Assembly (NCBI GenBank): GCA_021399435.1
Contig: JAJTUP010000011.1
Span: 62,001-126,000 of the forward strand
DNA from: Diaporthe sp. PMI_573
Taxonomy: Eukaryota; Ascomycota; Sordariomycetes; Diaporthales; Diaporthaceae
Length of the DNA stretch: 64,000 bases
Reading direction: 5' to 3'
The translations under genes were made by a program, and so were the position numbers. A model generated the notes under the pieces. It did not search any database, was not told the origin of the DNA, and saw only the letters and a list, made by a program, of their open reading frames with translations. Below are positions 43,449-54,368 of this stretch, one piece after another (position 1 is the stretch's first letter; each line of letters begins with the position of its first letter).

Positions 43449-44867
43449 CTAATGTCCAACGATCGACTGCATCTTCTCGTTGTACCTGTTTCCAACAGGC
43501 TTAGCATTGTCGACGATCTCTCGGAGCTCATTCTTCTCCTCCTCCGTCAGGTCAATCTCCCTGGAAGCCCAGTTTTCCTCAAGGCGACTGGCCTTCGTCG
43601 TGCCTGGAATAGCGATCATCCCCTGAGCCGCGACCCACGCCAGTGCAATCTGGGGTAAAGTGCACCCCTTGCGAGTAGCAAGCTTCTTAATTTCCTCGAC
43701 AATTGCCTTGTTCTTGTAGAAGTTTTCTCCCTGGAATTTTGGGACTGCATTTCAGAAGTTGTTAGCAACAAGCAAGCTCCATCCATATACATGGAGACAA
43801 CACGCTCGGCTCTGTTCTATTTTGCGTACAAGCGACTTACCTGTGCGGCGGAAGTCGTCGGGAGCAAAGTCATCAGGTGAATCGAACGGGAAATTGTCCA
43901 CAAGCCAGCCATGACCAAGGGGGCTGTACGCAACGTATGCCACTCCAAGTTCCTTGGCAGTATCGATCAAGCCATCTGTCTCGTGAAGTGTCTCAAACGC
44001 CGAGTACTCTGCTTGGAGGGCATCGATTTTGGCGACTGTTCCGACTGTCAGTACGAGGTCGAGGTCGTGCAAGACTGATCGTGCTCACTTGAATTGGCCT
44101 TTCGCAGAGTTTTCGCAGAGCATTCTGAGAGGCCGATATACTTGGTCTTGCCTGCCTTTCGGATCTCATCAAGACTTGTATGTGTAAGTTAACTGCTACG
44201 GAGCCTAAGGTGTTGCATTCCGGAACATTTCAAAAAAAAAAAAAATGGAAGACGGGGATTCGTAGAAGGAGAAGAATGGTGCTTACGCCGAGATCGACTC
44301 CTCCAGAGGCGTGTCTGAATCAGTTTGTTTAGCAGAGTGACATGACAGTGAACCAGGGGGCAGACAAACTAGGATCAATGCGGTGGAGGTAGTAGAGGTC
44401 CGGGGTGAAACCCAATCGCTCGATCGTTCCCTCGATGTAGGTCTTGATATGAGACGCCGAGTTGGTGATACTTCCATCGCCAAAGACATCGAATCCGCAC
44501 TTAGAAGCGACTGCAAAAGTGACGTTTTAGTCAAGATATGCGTTTAAATGATGATGAGTATCAACTTACGGAAGACCTTGTCTCTCACATTGTGCTTCCT
44601 GATGAAGTCGCCCAAGAGCTTTTCATTGACCCCGTTTTGATAAACAACCTACACACGGTGGTTTTAGCTACCGCGTAGGACTGATTCAGACCTCAAGGGC
44701 CAACGTACTGCAGTATCCCAGAATGTGCATCCCAACTCGATCGCTTTGAGTAGTACAGGCTCGGCTTGCTCGAGAGTTAGGTTGCTGCCCAGGCCGAAGC
44801 TGATTCCCATAGCTCCGAAGCCAGGGGCTGGGACCTCAATGTCAGCGAACCGAAACGTTTGGACCAT
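43449..44867 (-). CDS. Aldo-keto reductase
   Basis: Seven exons: 44867-44709, 44648-44570, 44510-44370, 44314-44287, 44174-44089, 44035-43841 and 43744-43449; 327 residues, the normal length of the superfamily. The frame is maintained through all six introns (55 to 112 nt). Catalytic tetrad D51, Y56, K83 and H122 is complete; later motifs are [14 protein letters not shown]-like [15 protein letters not shown] (barrel strand 7) and [13 protein letters not shown] (NADPH site). It should be a cytosolic NADPH-dependent carbonyl reductase, closest in pattern to fungal pyridoxal reductase/YakC-type members. Exon 4 is only 28 nt and intron 4 contains a 14-nt homopolymer. Adjacent to secreted and relic genes; no clear pathway. 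Confidence 0.9.
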
Positions 44868-46039
44868 GGCGCTTGCTTTTCAATAGTTTGAATGAGAGTA
44901 GGAGTGAATAATAAGCTGCTGAATGAGATTGTGGGATTTCCTAGGCTTCGAAAAGCGGCTCCTTTAAATGTATATATGCTTGAAGCTGTTTCGTATTCTT
45001 GTCGACGTATGGGCTCATCTATCACAACGCCACATGCTTTTGACCCAATCGTATGGATTTTCCGAGGCAGTGCCGGTGAAATGAAGTCACCAAGTGGAGT
45101 CTCGATGCGGCAATCGAGTTGTGGTGAACCCATATGCTTTCTTAATTCCGTGTCGGTGGACACTCTGTAGACGGACATAGCGCGCTAACGCCGAGGAATT
45201 ACATTCATCCTGAAAAATGTTTAACCCCTGCGCGCGAATAATCGGCGATAGCCGCGAAATGGTTCCTGTCTCCATGTTCCAGTCTCAGAATTGTCGTACC
45301 TCGGATCTGCCGAATCCTGTGGCCACGAGTCGGTGGCCCACGGGCGGTCTCAACATTGAATGTTCTGCAGCAAGGACCCCGTTCCTAGACATTCTGGCAC
45401 TACACGCGGCGAAGAGGACTTGGCAAAGATCTTTAACCAATATTGCTGGTTGTGTTCATCTTTATACATATGAGATCATTAAATAGTGTACATTCCATGC
45501 ACTTCATGCTAAACAATCAGCGAACTTTCAGGATCCTCGTGAGCTAGGACAAGACTGTTGTGGAATTAAAGGCCTGCATGAGCTCGAAATATAGAACAAA
45601 TTAGAATAAGAGTGAAGGCAGAAACGTCCTTGTGTCTATAGGGCCAGTCACTTGCCAACAATGACTAAAACTGGCTGCGTTTTGAGGCCACGGCAGATCA
45701 CCAAAACGATAGAATTCCACCCGTGGACACTTGTTCAGGGATCTTTCCATCTTGATGACCAGCTTAGCTTGGCCTCGTCGAGCTAGGTATTTCGGCTGTA
45801 GCAATGATTCATCCACTTGTTCTGGTCTGGACGAGAACAATACATAGGTTCTTATTCAAAGGTATTTGTTTTATTTTGTTTTATTTTCACTGAATCGGCG
45901 TGCTATCTTGAAGTCCTCCCTGTATTTGCGCGAACGGTAGACTGTGTGGCAGCTCTTATGCCAAGCCCAACAGCTGCCTCGACCGCCGTCAGGAGCTTTC
46001 GGGTGGCTGATGATCAGACGCGGCCGTAATTGATACCGT
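44868..46039. other. Intergenic, no gene seen
   Basis: 1.2 kb upstream of the reductase, including its promoter; minus-strand TATATATA-like sequence near 44970 lies about 100 bp from the ATG. No supported gene. Confidence 0.45.
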
Positions 46040-46400
46040 TTACAGCAGAATATTTGGGCAGAAGTGCTGCAATTCCCGTCTATCTGGAATTGCGTTATCG
46101 AGAATTGCGTGGATGTACGACTCGTCGATGTTATCGTTGCCCATGGCGCGTAATCCGAGATACCGGGGAAGGCTTTCTGATGTCAAGGTCATGTATGAGG
46201 CGTATTCGTCTGAAGTGGGGCCGTTCAGACCGTTAGAGCTCAGAGGTGTCCCCTTCGCTCACCCTATAATCCTGTTATACCAAAGGTTAGCCTCGACTGC
46301 CATAGTGTGTGATATAGAGGAGTAGATTATACCTTAACAGCATCCAGTCAACATATCCTTTGCCCATGAAGTTGAATAGTGAATATTCCCAGGGCTTCAT
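46040..46400 (-). pseudogene. Unrecognised gene relic with one intron and a nonsense codon
   Basis: From ATG 46400: exon 46400-46333 (MKPWEYSLFNFMGKGYVDWM...), a 61-nt intron with a perfect GCTAAC branch and AACAG acceptor, then exon 46271-46040 of 77 codons ending in TAA. The second exon is smoothly coding (e.g. GPTSDEYASYMTLTSESLPR, then YLGLRAMGNDNIDESYIHA) but has an in-frame TGA at 46259-46261 four codons in. CGA to TGA is a C-to-T change of the sort RIP produces. The frame is also open for seven codons upstream of the ATG, so an earlier exon may exist. No family recognised; probably the 3' end of a dead gene. Confidence 0.5.
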
Positions 46401-46578
46401 CAATGCTTCAAGGTAAAGTCAATGAATGTCGTCGGCCGCGAGGCCATTGGCACTGCGAGAGGCAATACCACAACTATCTACCGAGTTGGCAGCCACCAGT
46501 CAGCCAATATAGTGACAAAGAACCTCTACTTCTTTGAACTTATTTTCGAGCAAGGGGTTGGTGATGGTTTATGTGGCG

Positions 46579-46800
46579 CTATAAGGCGCTGTCGTGGCCG
46601 GTAAGTCCGACTCCTACACTGGGTAGCGTGGCTTGGGAGACGTTGTAGCCAGCCATTTCGAGGTAGCCTCGGGAAAGGGCCCATGGTGGCTCGATCTGCC
46701 ATGCACCGGGCGCCAAATTATCTCCCGGTCGGCGACGGTGAGGCCGGTGGACGCTTTCAGATTGGCGATGAGGAGGGAGAAGCGCAGCTTTGCCACTCAA
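46579..46800 (-). pseudogene. Alpha/beta-hydrolase N-terminal relic
   Basis: Minus-strand frame whose middle reads LAPGAWQIEPPWALSRGYLE then MAGYNVSQATLPSVG, the start of fungal AB-hydrolase_6 enzymes (xVPGAWH...LxxxGYxVxxxxLPSVG). The frame then stops at TAG before the nucleophile elbow, and the upstream beta strand is scrambled. No downstream GxSxG is visible. It is a fragment, probably inactivated; whether it and 46040-46400 were one locus is unclear. Confidence 0.5.
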
Positions 46801-48346
46801 TTAGACACTAATTACAGAATAGCACCGTAAAAATATTTGACTTGAATCAGTTATGCACATGTTGGCCGAATCTGGAAACCCATTGATAGATCAGTGAGAA
46901 TTCACGATTCCTTGTCCTTATGATCTGTACGGAAGACGCTGTTGTGAGCGGTCGTATAATTAGCCGTATCTCGAAAATATGTTCCTCCATCTGCTTCCAT
47001 ACGTCCGCAGACAACAGGCCTCACTGTCGATTCAAATGTTCCACACCATAATGTTTAATCACTGAGATGAGAGGGCCTACAACATATGCGTACGGCTTTG
47101 AGCCACCTGCGGGCTGAATGACCGGGACAGGATGTGCAGCCATTCAGGCGCAATTCGAGTGGGACTAAAATATCCTCTACTGCGGTTGGATGTTGTCATA
47201 AATTATGATATAGTGTCATGTGACACATATACCAGCTGGCCTGGCCTCGACCCTTATCTGTGTGATGCCGGTTTGGCACGCTGAGCTGGCAGGACTTTTG
47301 ACTGAACACCCCTTGAAGGAAAGGGAAAAATGGTATGGCAATTGGAGAACTCTCCACAACTTTGCCCTTGCTTGCCAAAATGGCCAAAGCTGTTCTTCCA
47401 TCCCATATCGTGTTTGAGGCGAATCCTAGGTATGGGAGGAGCTAATGCTTCCTTTCCTGGTGCATACGCACCAACCTTGTCAGTTCTTTTTAAGAACTGT
47501 CACTGCCAACGCTGTCCGATGAATAAATTCGGCCATATGTACCAGGCCAGTTCTCAAGACTAGATACCGTGAAGTGAATCGTACTAATGCTCAAATTCTG
47601 TATCAATCTGTCTTCTGTGATGGATGGCACAATGCCTCTCTACAATTGAGAGCACAGCTAAGTATTTGGATACCGGGAGCTGTCACCCGAAGAACTGTGG
47701 TCGAATTCAAAGTTGAATTAGAACACAAAAGGTTTGAGGCCGTCTCTAACCACAACCAGCAGTCAAATTGAAACTAATCATGCATCCAGAGACTGTAGGG
47801 AGACAAAGATATCTACAGGCTTGACTAGGGATGCTGCTAATTCGATAGACATCATTCCCCGCTTGGTGTTCCGGATTCTACTTCTTTTCAACATGTATGA
47901 GCTAACCAGAGCTGAAGCCTGAATTTCTGAATTTCTGCATGGCGCTGAGCCACAGTTCTGCATGTTCACTTGGGATGCCCTGCCTGTACTTATGTATCTC
48001 CGAAGAAAACCCGGACTTTATTTGTGACGCCCCAATCGCTCATCAGGCCATCAACTACAAGTTTCCTAAACGTTCGAACATCACACACCAATGTGATCGT
48101 ATCTCCCACGGCTGCAAATACATAGATATCACAAACAGTGCATTTTCTACACTAATATGGGGGCTTTCACAGCTGTGCCAGTGCTCTTATTTGCCGAATG
48201 CTACGGTGTCGCAGCCCTATCTCGATTTTCCTTATCGGTGGGGGAGTAATTTCGCAAAGGGTAAAATCGCAAATGAGAAAAGTGTCTGAAGCAAGCCTTG
48301 TGATGCTCCATACTGGCCTTTGCTAGGCCAATTGCCCAAATTCAAT
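46801..48346. other. Intergenic, no gene seen
   Basis: 1.5 kb, relatively AT-rich, with only short frames. Last few hundred bp should include the amine oxidase promoter. Confidence 0.45.
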
Positions 48347-49969
48347 ATGCGTTCCTCAGCTGTCGTTTTGGAGGTTCTGACATGGACGTTATTATCAGAA
48401 CGGGCATATGCTGAGCCATCTACTTCACAACGCAGTAACGACCAGGCAAGATCCTCTTGTCGGAAGACGAAGGTAGCCGTCCTGGGCTCCGGTGTTGCCG
48501 GCATAAGTGCGGCTCAAGCTCTTTCAAATGCCTCAACCACAGATTTTCTCATTGTTAACCGCAACGACTACATTGGGGGGAGGCTAGCTCACAAGACCTT
48601 TGGTTCCAAGCCAGACGGAACATCATATTATGTCGAGCTCGGAGCAAATTGGATACAGGGACTGGGAGCGGCGGGCATCGCCGCACCGGAGAATCCGATC
48701 TGGACGTTCTCCAAGAAGTGGAACATCTCGAACACTTACTCGAATTATGATTCTATCTTAACATACGATGAAACCGGGGCGAGCGACTTCTCTGATCTCC
48801 TGGCCGAGTTCGATGATTCCTGGGATGCCGCCGCAATGTATGCGGGGTCGATCCTCACGGGGAATCTACAAGACACCTCGGCACGTGCTGGACTCAGCGT
48901 CACAGGGTGGAAGCCCGAGCAGGACATGAAGAAGGCGGCGGCAGAGTGGTGGCAGTGGGACTGGGATGCCTCGTATTCTCCGGAGCAGAGTAGTTTCGTG
49001 TTTGGCATCACGGGGGACAACCTCACCTTCAACCAGTACGGCGAAGATAACAATTTCGTGGTGGACCCACGAGGCTTCAACGCATGGCTGGTCGGAGAGG
49101 CATCGACATTCCTGAACCTGTCGGGCAAGGACCCGCGCTTGCTCCTGAACACTACTGTCTCTCGCATTGAGCACTCGGACTCGGAGGTCACGGTCCACCT
49201 GTCTGACGGCGAGTGCATCTCGGCGGAGCACGCAGTCTGTACTTTCTCCTTGGGCGTCTTGCAGAATGATGTCGTCGACTTTGAGCCTCGGCTGCCCCTG
49301 TGGAAGCGCGAGTCCATCGAGCAATTCCAGATGGGCACCTACACAAAGATCTTTTACCAGTTCAACATGACCTTCTGGCCCGAAGATACACAGTTCTTCT
49401 TGTACGCCGATCCGAAAAAGAGGGGCTACTTCCCGGTGTGGCAATCACTGTCGACGGAAGGCTTCCCGCCTGGAAGCAACATCATCTTCGCGACTGTGGT
49501 AGATGACGAGTCCCACCGCATTGAGAAGCAGAGCGATGAGCAGACCAGGGACGAAGGCCTCGAGGTCCTGCGCCAGATGTTCCCGGGCGTTCATATCCCC
49601 GAGCCCATCGACTTCATGTACCCGCGGTGGACGACAGAGCCGTGGACCCATGGAAGCTATAGCAATTGGCCAGTGGGCATGACGCTGGAGAAACACCAGA
49701 ACCTGCGGGCCAACGTCGGAGCTCTCTGGTTTGCTGGCGAGCACACTTCGGCGCAGTACTACGGGTTCCTGCAGGGGTCGTGGTTCGAGGGACAAGAGCG
49801 TGGCGTGCGCATCGCTGCGTTACTGAAGGGCAACGGGGCCGCCATGCAGGCCTATGATGTGCTGCAGGGCACGACGGAGCCCTCTGAGTACGATGCCACG
49901 AATGGGTGGCCGGTGAGCAGCTTTGTGAACAATAATGATGGGATGGGGGAGGCAGGACTACCTAGGTAG
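48347..49969 (+). CDS. Secreted FAD-dependent amine oxidase (polyamine oxidase-like)
   Basis: Intronless, 540 residues from ATG 48347 (an upstream in-frame TTG was rejected). Signal peptide at about 1-23. FAD-binding Rossmann motif VAVLGSGVAGISAAQALS, then the second FAD signature GGRLAHKTFG and ELGANWIQGLG. Near the C-terminus come WTHGSYSNWPVG and LWFAGEHTSAQYYGFLQGSW, the flavin-isoalloxazine end of monoamine/polyamine oxidases. These oxidise secondary amines of spermine or spermidine, giving an aminoaldehyde and H2O2; a secreted form would act outside the cell. C-terminal ~50 residues are a tail past the fold. The stop overlaps a TACCTAGGTA palindrome. Confidence 0.9.
   Translation: MRSSAVVLEVLTWTLLSERAYAEPSTSQRSNDQARSSCRKTKVAVLGSGVAGISAAQALSNASTTDFLIVNRNDYIGGRLAHKTFGSKPDGTSYYVELGANWIQGLGAAGIAAPENPIWTFSKKWNISNTYSNYDSILTYDETGASDFSDLLAEFDDSWDAAAMYAGSILTGNLQDTSARAGLSVTGWKPEQDMKKAAAEWWQWDWDASYSPEQSSFVFGITGDNLTFNQYGEDNNFVVDPRGFNAWLVGEASTFLNLSGKDPRLLLNTTVSRIEHSDSEVTVHLSDGECISAEHAVCTFSLGVLQNDVVDFEPRLPLWKRESIEQFQMGTYTKIFYQFNMTFWPEDTQFFLYADPKKRGYFPVWQSLSTEGFPPGSNIIFATVVDDESHRIEKQSDEQTRDEGLEVLRQMFPGVHIPEPIDFMYPRWTTEPWTHGSYSNWPVGMTLEKHQNLRANVGALWFAGEHTSAQYYGFLQGSWFEGQERGVRIAALLKGNGAAMQAYDVLQGTTEPSEYDATNGWPVSSFVNNNDGMGEAGLPR
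49959..49968. repeat. TACCTAGGTA palindrome over a stop codon
   Basis: Perfect copy covering the last codons of the amine oxidase; the TAG stop overlaps its final bases. Confidence 0.8.
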
Positions 49970-50648
49970 AAAGTTGGGACAGAGTCAAACCAGATTGTGG
50001 TTGATCAACTCGTGCCCGTTCGACCTGCCTTTCGCAAGACACTATACCACCGACTTCTTTCTCTGTCCCCGATCTCCTTGACTTAGACTGCAGCAGGATC
50101 TTTGAATTACACCATGCGTTCCCAGGCACGTGTATTGCAATGGTTGGATCTAATAGTCGAGTAGCATTAGAGCCGACGTTTCGAGTGCATTGGTCCTCGG
50201 CTCGATGCCCAGCCGAAAGAGCTCTGAAGGAGGTGATTTGTAGGTGAACAAAATGAGCCAAGAGATAATATACGACATCATCCCAGGGCAGGATTGCAGA
50301 AATGGGTATTCAGCTCACATGACAAAAGTCTTGTACGAATAAGGAACTGGGTATGCATGTGATGAACAATGCTCGGCTGCTTGGCGCCCTGTGTGAGTTG
50401 CAACTGTCCCATTTCGGCCATCTCACCCAGGTACTAAGGGTTGTCAGTGAGGGCTGCTTGCTTGGGGGGTTAGGGGTGAGGGCAGAGACACCTGGAGCGA
50501 CGTTCCGAAGACCTCGGGAGGTGGGAGCGACCATCTCCGCGGCGCGTCTCCCAGGTCGCGTCACATCCAAGCCATCAGTCCCTACCACCCAGAAGCGAGC
50601 CCCCAGCTGACCATCGGCCGAATACCCTTCCAAAACCTCTCAAATACA
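49970..50648. other. Intergenic, no gene seen
   Basis: 680 bp between amine oxidase and the CENP-X gene; expected promoter of the latter. Confidence 0.5.
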
Positions 50649-51164
50649 ATGCCGCCGAAGCAGTCCACAGCAGGAGCCTCACGCGGCCGTCCCCCTGGCT
50701 CCAAAAACAAGGCTGCACCCTCAGCCGCTGCCAGCAAGAAGCCCAGTGCCGCTGCCAAAGGGAAACAGCGAGCTCAGCCCAGCGAGTCCCCCGAGCGCCG
50801 GCACCGCGATGACTCCGAGGAACTCATCGAGGTCGATCAAGACATGGACGATGACGGAGACGACGAGGAGCCGGAGAAAACTATTCCGCCCGAGCTGCTG
50901 ACGCGCATCCTGCACGAGTTCTTTGAGAAGGACGGCACGCGGATCACCAAAGATGCAAACAACGCCCTCGCCAAGTACATGGATATTTTCGTCAAGGAGG
51001 CCATTGCGCGCGCCGCGGCTGAGAGGGATGGGGGCTTCTTGGAGGTGGGTTTGGGAACCGATCTATGCACATGTGCAAGCCGGACTTGGGAGCTAACTTG
51101 GGCTTCCCCCTGACAGGTCGAGGATCTCGAGAAGGTCGCGCCGCAGCTGTTATTCGATCTGTGA
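50649..51164 (+). CDS. CENP-X / MHF2-like histone-fold protein with AT-hook-like N-terminus
   Basis: Two exons, 50649-51044 and 51117-51164 (72-nt intron, GTGGGT donor, CTGACAG acceptor), 147 residues. The C-terminal ~75 residues are a CENP-X histone fold: IPPELLTRILHEFFEKDGTR, ITKDANNALAKYMDIFVKEA, and exon 2 supplies the diagnostic ending VEDLEKVAPQLLFDL. CENP-X pairs with CENP-S (MHF1) at kinetochores and with the Fanconi/Fml1 (FANCM) helicase at stalled forks. Unlike the usual ~80-residue protein, it has an N-terminal extension with RGRPPGSKNK (residues 12-21, AT-hook core GRP), a Lys/Ala/Ser-rich stretch, then an acidic block (EELIEVDQDMDDDGDDEEPE). The splice join supports the call strongly. 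Confidence 0.9.
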
Positions 51165-54100
51165 TCGATTCACAACCTGAGTCGCATATGCACTTCCGCT
51201 CACCAGCTGGGTCCTCAATGGCAATTGGGACGTTCAAGCAACGCAGCGGTTACGCAGGTCCTCTTTGGTCTGTCCCAGGGCCGAGCGAAGCCAACATGAC
51301 AGGGCACCACTAGACTCCCTGAAGCTTGCAAACGAAACCTCGCACCGCACCAGCGACTTGATCTCGCCAGGATGGCCCTGATTGGCCATGGTCGTCCAAA
51401 AAACTTTCGCCTAAGCAACACGCAAGGCGGTAGCAGCAGAATATGCCTGCGTCGGAAACACATATGCAAGCCAGATTGCTCAGTAGTAAGCCATGTCCGC
51501 CTCAGTCGACAACAGGATGCTCAGTACGATTGGGGAAAAGAAACCACTGACGCTCGCGCTCAATTCCCAGATCTGTTGCCATGATGGCGCACAGATGCGA
51601 CCTAACGTGGCTCCTCCGAGACTGATGTCGCGTTCACCGGCGACAGACTGTGCCATCATCTGCAAGCCCAACCACTGTTGGCCGAAGTGACTGGCCGACC
51701 TCGACCCATGTTGCCACCCGGTTCCTCTCAATGGTGCGGCAACGCCGAACCTTCGGGCCAAGTTCGGTTGCCAAGCCTCAAACATCGGCTCAGGTCCGGG
51801 CGGATTGGGGTAACGAGACCGAGCTCGGTGGCTTGGGTATCGTTAGAAAGTCATCCAATGGGTGGTCATGCCACATTGCCACCTCGCCGACTGATAGTGA
51901 ACTCCATGCCCTGCCTCTGACGCTCAAGACGCATCGTGCGGCTGTTTTTGCCCCATTACGCAGTCCGCGTTTGGCCCCATGTTGTCGGACGAATGTGTCT
52001 CGATTAGATTTAACGAGCGACACTCAACCGATAATCTCATCTCGTGTAAGCGGAGGGGCAGCAACCAAGGGTATTTATTACGCCCCGTAGGATCCCCGCA
52101 GGAGGGTACCAACACAAATGCATCTATGTTATGCGCGGAGATGACAGTGGTGTGCCAGCCTCTTGTGACCGATGATGGTGACGATTTTGCGACAAGGCCG
52201 TTGTGAAACAAAACACGGAGTTTTGGTGTGCTTCGTGACACTCGTGAAAACAGGACACAATTTGTTTGCAGATCTGCATGCCGTTGAGTCTCATCTGGGT
52301 GACAAGCCTTACCCGAACCTCTTGGGACATTCATCTCAAGTTTAGGACTGACCACATGAGGTGTCAAGTCGGAGACATCACACCAGCCAAACTCACAGAG
52401 CCTAACAGGGTAGGGTGGATAGGATGTATCATGCAAGGGACGGCATCCCAATCGCGATGCTGGGAGAGTCTTGCTGCCCGCGAAAAGGCAGAAGTCCCCC
52501 AGCGTCGAGAGGTTGTTTCAAAACACGAGGGCGTGGGGAGAGTACTGGGAGAGTGCTTGCGGTGATCTTTGATCATCGACACAGAGGCAATCTGCACATC
52601 AAGGCTTGGCTGGTGGCAGGACCATGGCCGATGTTGCAGGAGGCTGTGGTTCCGGAGCGGCAGGCTTGCGTTGGCACGTATCACGAACCATACCAAGAGG
52701 CATGTCAGGGGGCGGCTCGAGGAGGTTCGGGAGAGCCTCATTGCTGGGCAGCGCCAGCTTGTCAGGCCGGCCAAGGTGTTGGCGTTTGTGGCTCGAAGAC
52801 CAGAGGACCCCCAATTCAACAGTGAGGCCTCGGGGAAGCCCAAGCCTCACTGCCACCGCCGGAAGTCGTCGCTTAGGTCGGCCCTTGACGTGCTTGAAAC
52901 CGTCTGCAGTCTCGGAGTTGTCGCAGGCTGCCGCATCCGTGCGGCTCCTGGCGGCTCGACAGGGGCAACCCCTGCCACCACCTTAAATTCAGGTCGCGGC
53001 TCCAACGTCGTCCGGTCGCTGGTTCAGCTCATCACATCGACCTCGTTGCCGCCGAACCCGATGGCGGCACCCTCTAGCTGAAAGATTAGACCACCGCCAC
53101 AGACGATGCTATGCGATGAAGATTGATCGGTCTGCACAGGACCAGCCAGGCATGGCGAGATAGTTTCTCAGCAACGCCACCCGCTCGCGGTTGCAGCCAC
53201 GGTCCCAAAATCAGACCAACGGCTTTGCCGCCGTGCCCATGCGGCTAAATTACTGACAGTGCATACGAAAGCTGATGCTCCAGCGTCATATCACAACCCA
53301 GCGAGCCTGGCTTTAGCATACGTCACTCGGGATTTGGGGAACCTGCGGCCATCAACGGGCGGCGCATTCCAGCGATGGCTGCTGACGGGTAAGACGGGCC
53401 CCGCGGCGATGGGCCCCACAAGCCACCCGGAAGACATGCATTTCCGGTGACAGGAGTCCACCCAGACTGCCACGATATATGGCAGCATTGAAGATAACCT
53501 TGTTGCTATCAAGGCCCAAGCTGCCGCCGAACGAAAGTGGGCCCTGCAGCCCGCCGTAGGTCAAGTTGGGGCAATGTGAGACAGCTAAGGTGTCCCCCGC
53601 GCCCCCTTCGAGGGCAGCGGGTGTGCTTCTTGACGTACCCAGTACACCGTGGGCTCCGCGAGCACAGCTCGCCGTCAGCCAAGCGGGAAGGTGACAAGTC
53701 AGGGGAACGAAGATGAGTTCATCCATGCTGGCTGTCTCTGCGCGCCTGATGTGCTGCTGGACCGACTCCCGTCACTTTCGGCGCTGCGAACCAACCCAGG
53801 CCTCGACACTAGGTGTAACCGCCAGGGTCTAAAAGCTGGTCTCGGTGGGCGGGCAGGGCTCACCAAAACAACGACTCCCGTTTCAAGATTCCCCTTCTCT
53901 CACGCCTCCCCTTCGAGCCTTGCCCTTGTCTCATCTCATGTTGTCTTCAGACTTGGCTTTGCCCGTCTCTCCGCTAGTAGCGGCGCCGCACAGCCTGGCA
54001 GGGGTACGGCTGCGTCGATCAAGCAACCAGGGGATCGTCGTGCATCCGAGAGAGGATTTGCTTCTCGAGACTGGTGTGTGCGCGTGTGTGTTGCATCTCT

Positions 54101-54368
54101 CTTATATTCATGCACCCCATCCACTCGTTCCTTTCTTCCCGTGCTCCTCTTCTCCATCCACATCATCTGGCGAGAAGTTTGACCGACTGTTTCCTTTCTT
54201 TTACTACGACATAATTCGATTCTTCACGACAACCAGGCCAGCCCTACCGTCGACAACAGCGCGAGCCGCTCAGTAATACACACTCGATAACATCAAGTTT
54301 CGGACGAAGTTGACTTCGACCATACTCTCATTACTCCAACAAAAGAACCAAATCACATCAGATTCAAA
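51165..54368. other. Long intergenic region, no supported gene
   Basis: 3.2 kb. Several frames exceed 100 codons (51650-52090, 52364-52843, 52569-53081, 53649-54182), but they overlap on both strands, have no motifs and mostly start at non-ATG codons. The 400 bp before 54369 are pyrimidine-rich and look like a long leader or promoter. A non-coding transcript cannot be excluded. Confidence 0.5.

Noticed and set aside
44777..45178. 133-codon minus-strand ATG frame overlapping the reductase start
   Set aside because: Overlaps the reductase first exon in another frame and covers its promoter; no motif.
51650..53081. Frames of 126-170 codons in the 51-54 kb gap
   Set aside because: Overlap on both strands, no motifs, several non-ATG starts, composition not protein-like.
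53649..54182. 177-codon frame upstream of the cupredoxin gene
   Set aside because: Starts at a non-ATG codon and runs through pyrimidine-rich leader sequence; Ser/Leu-rich translation is what such DNA gives.
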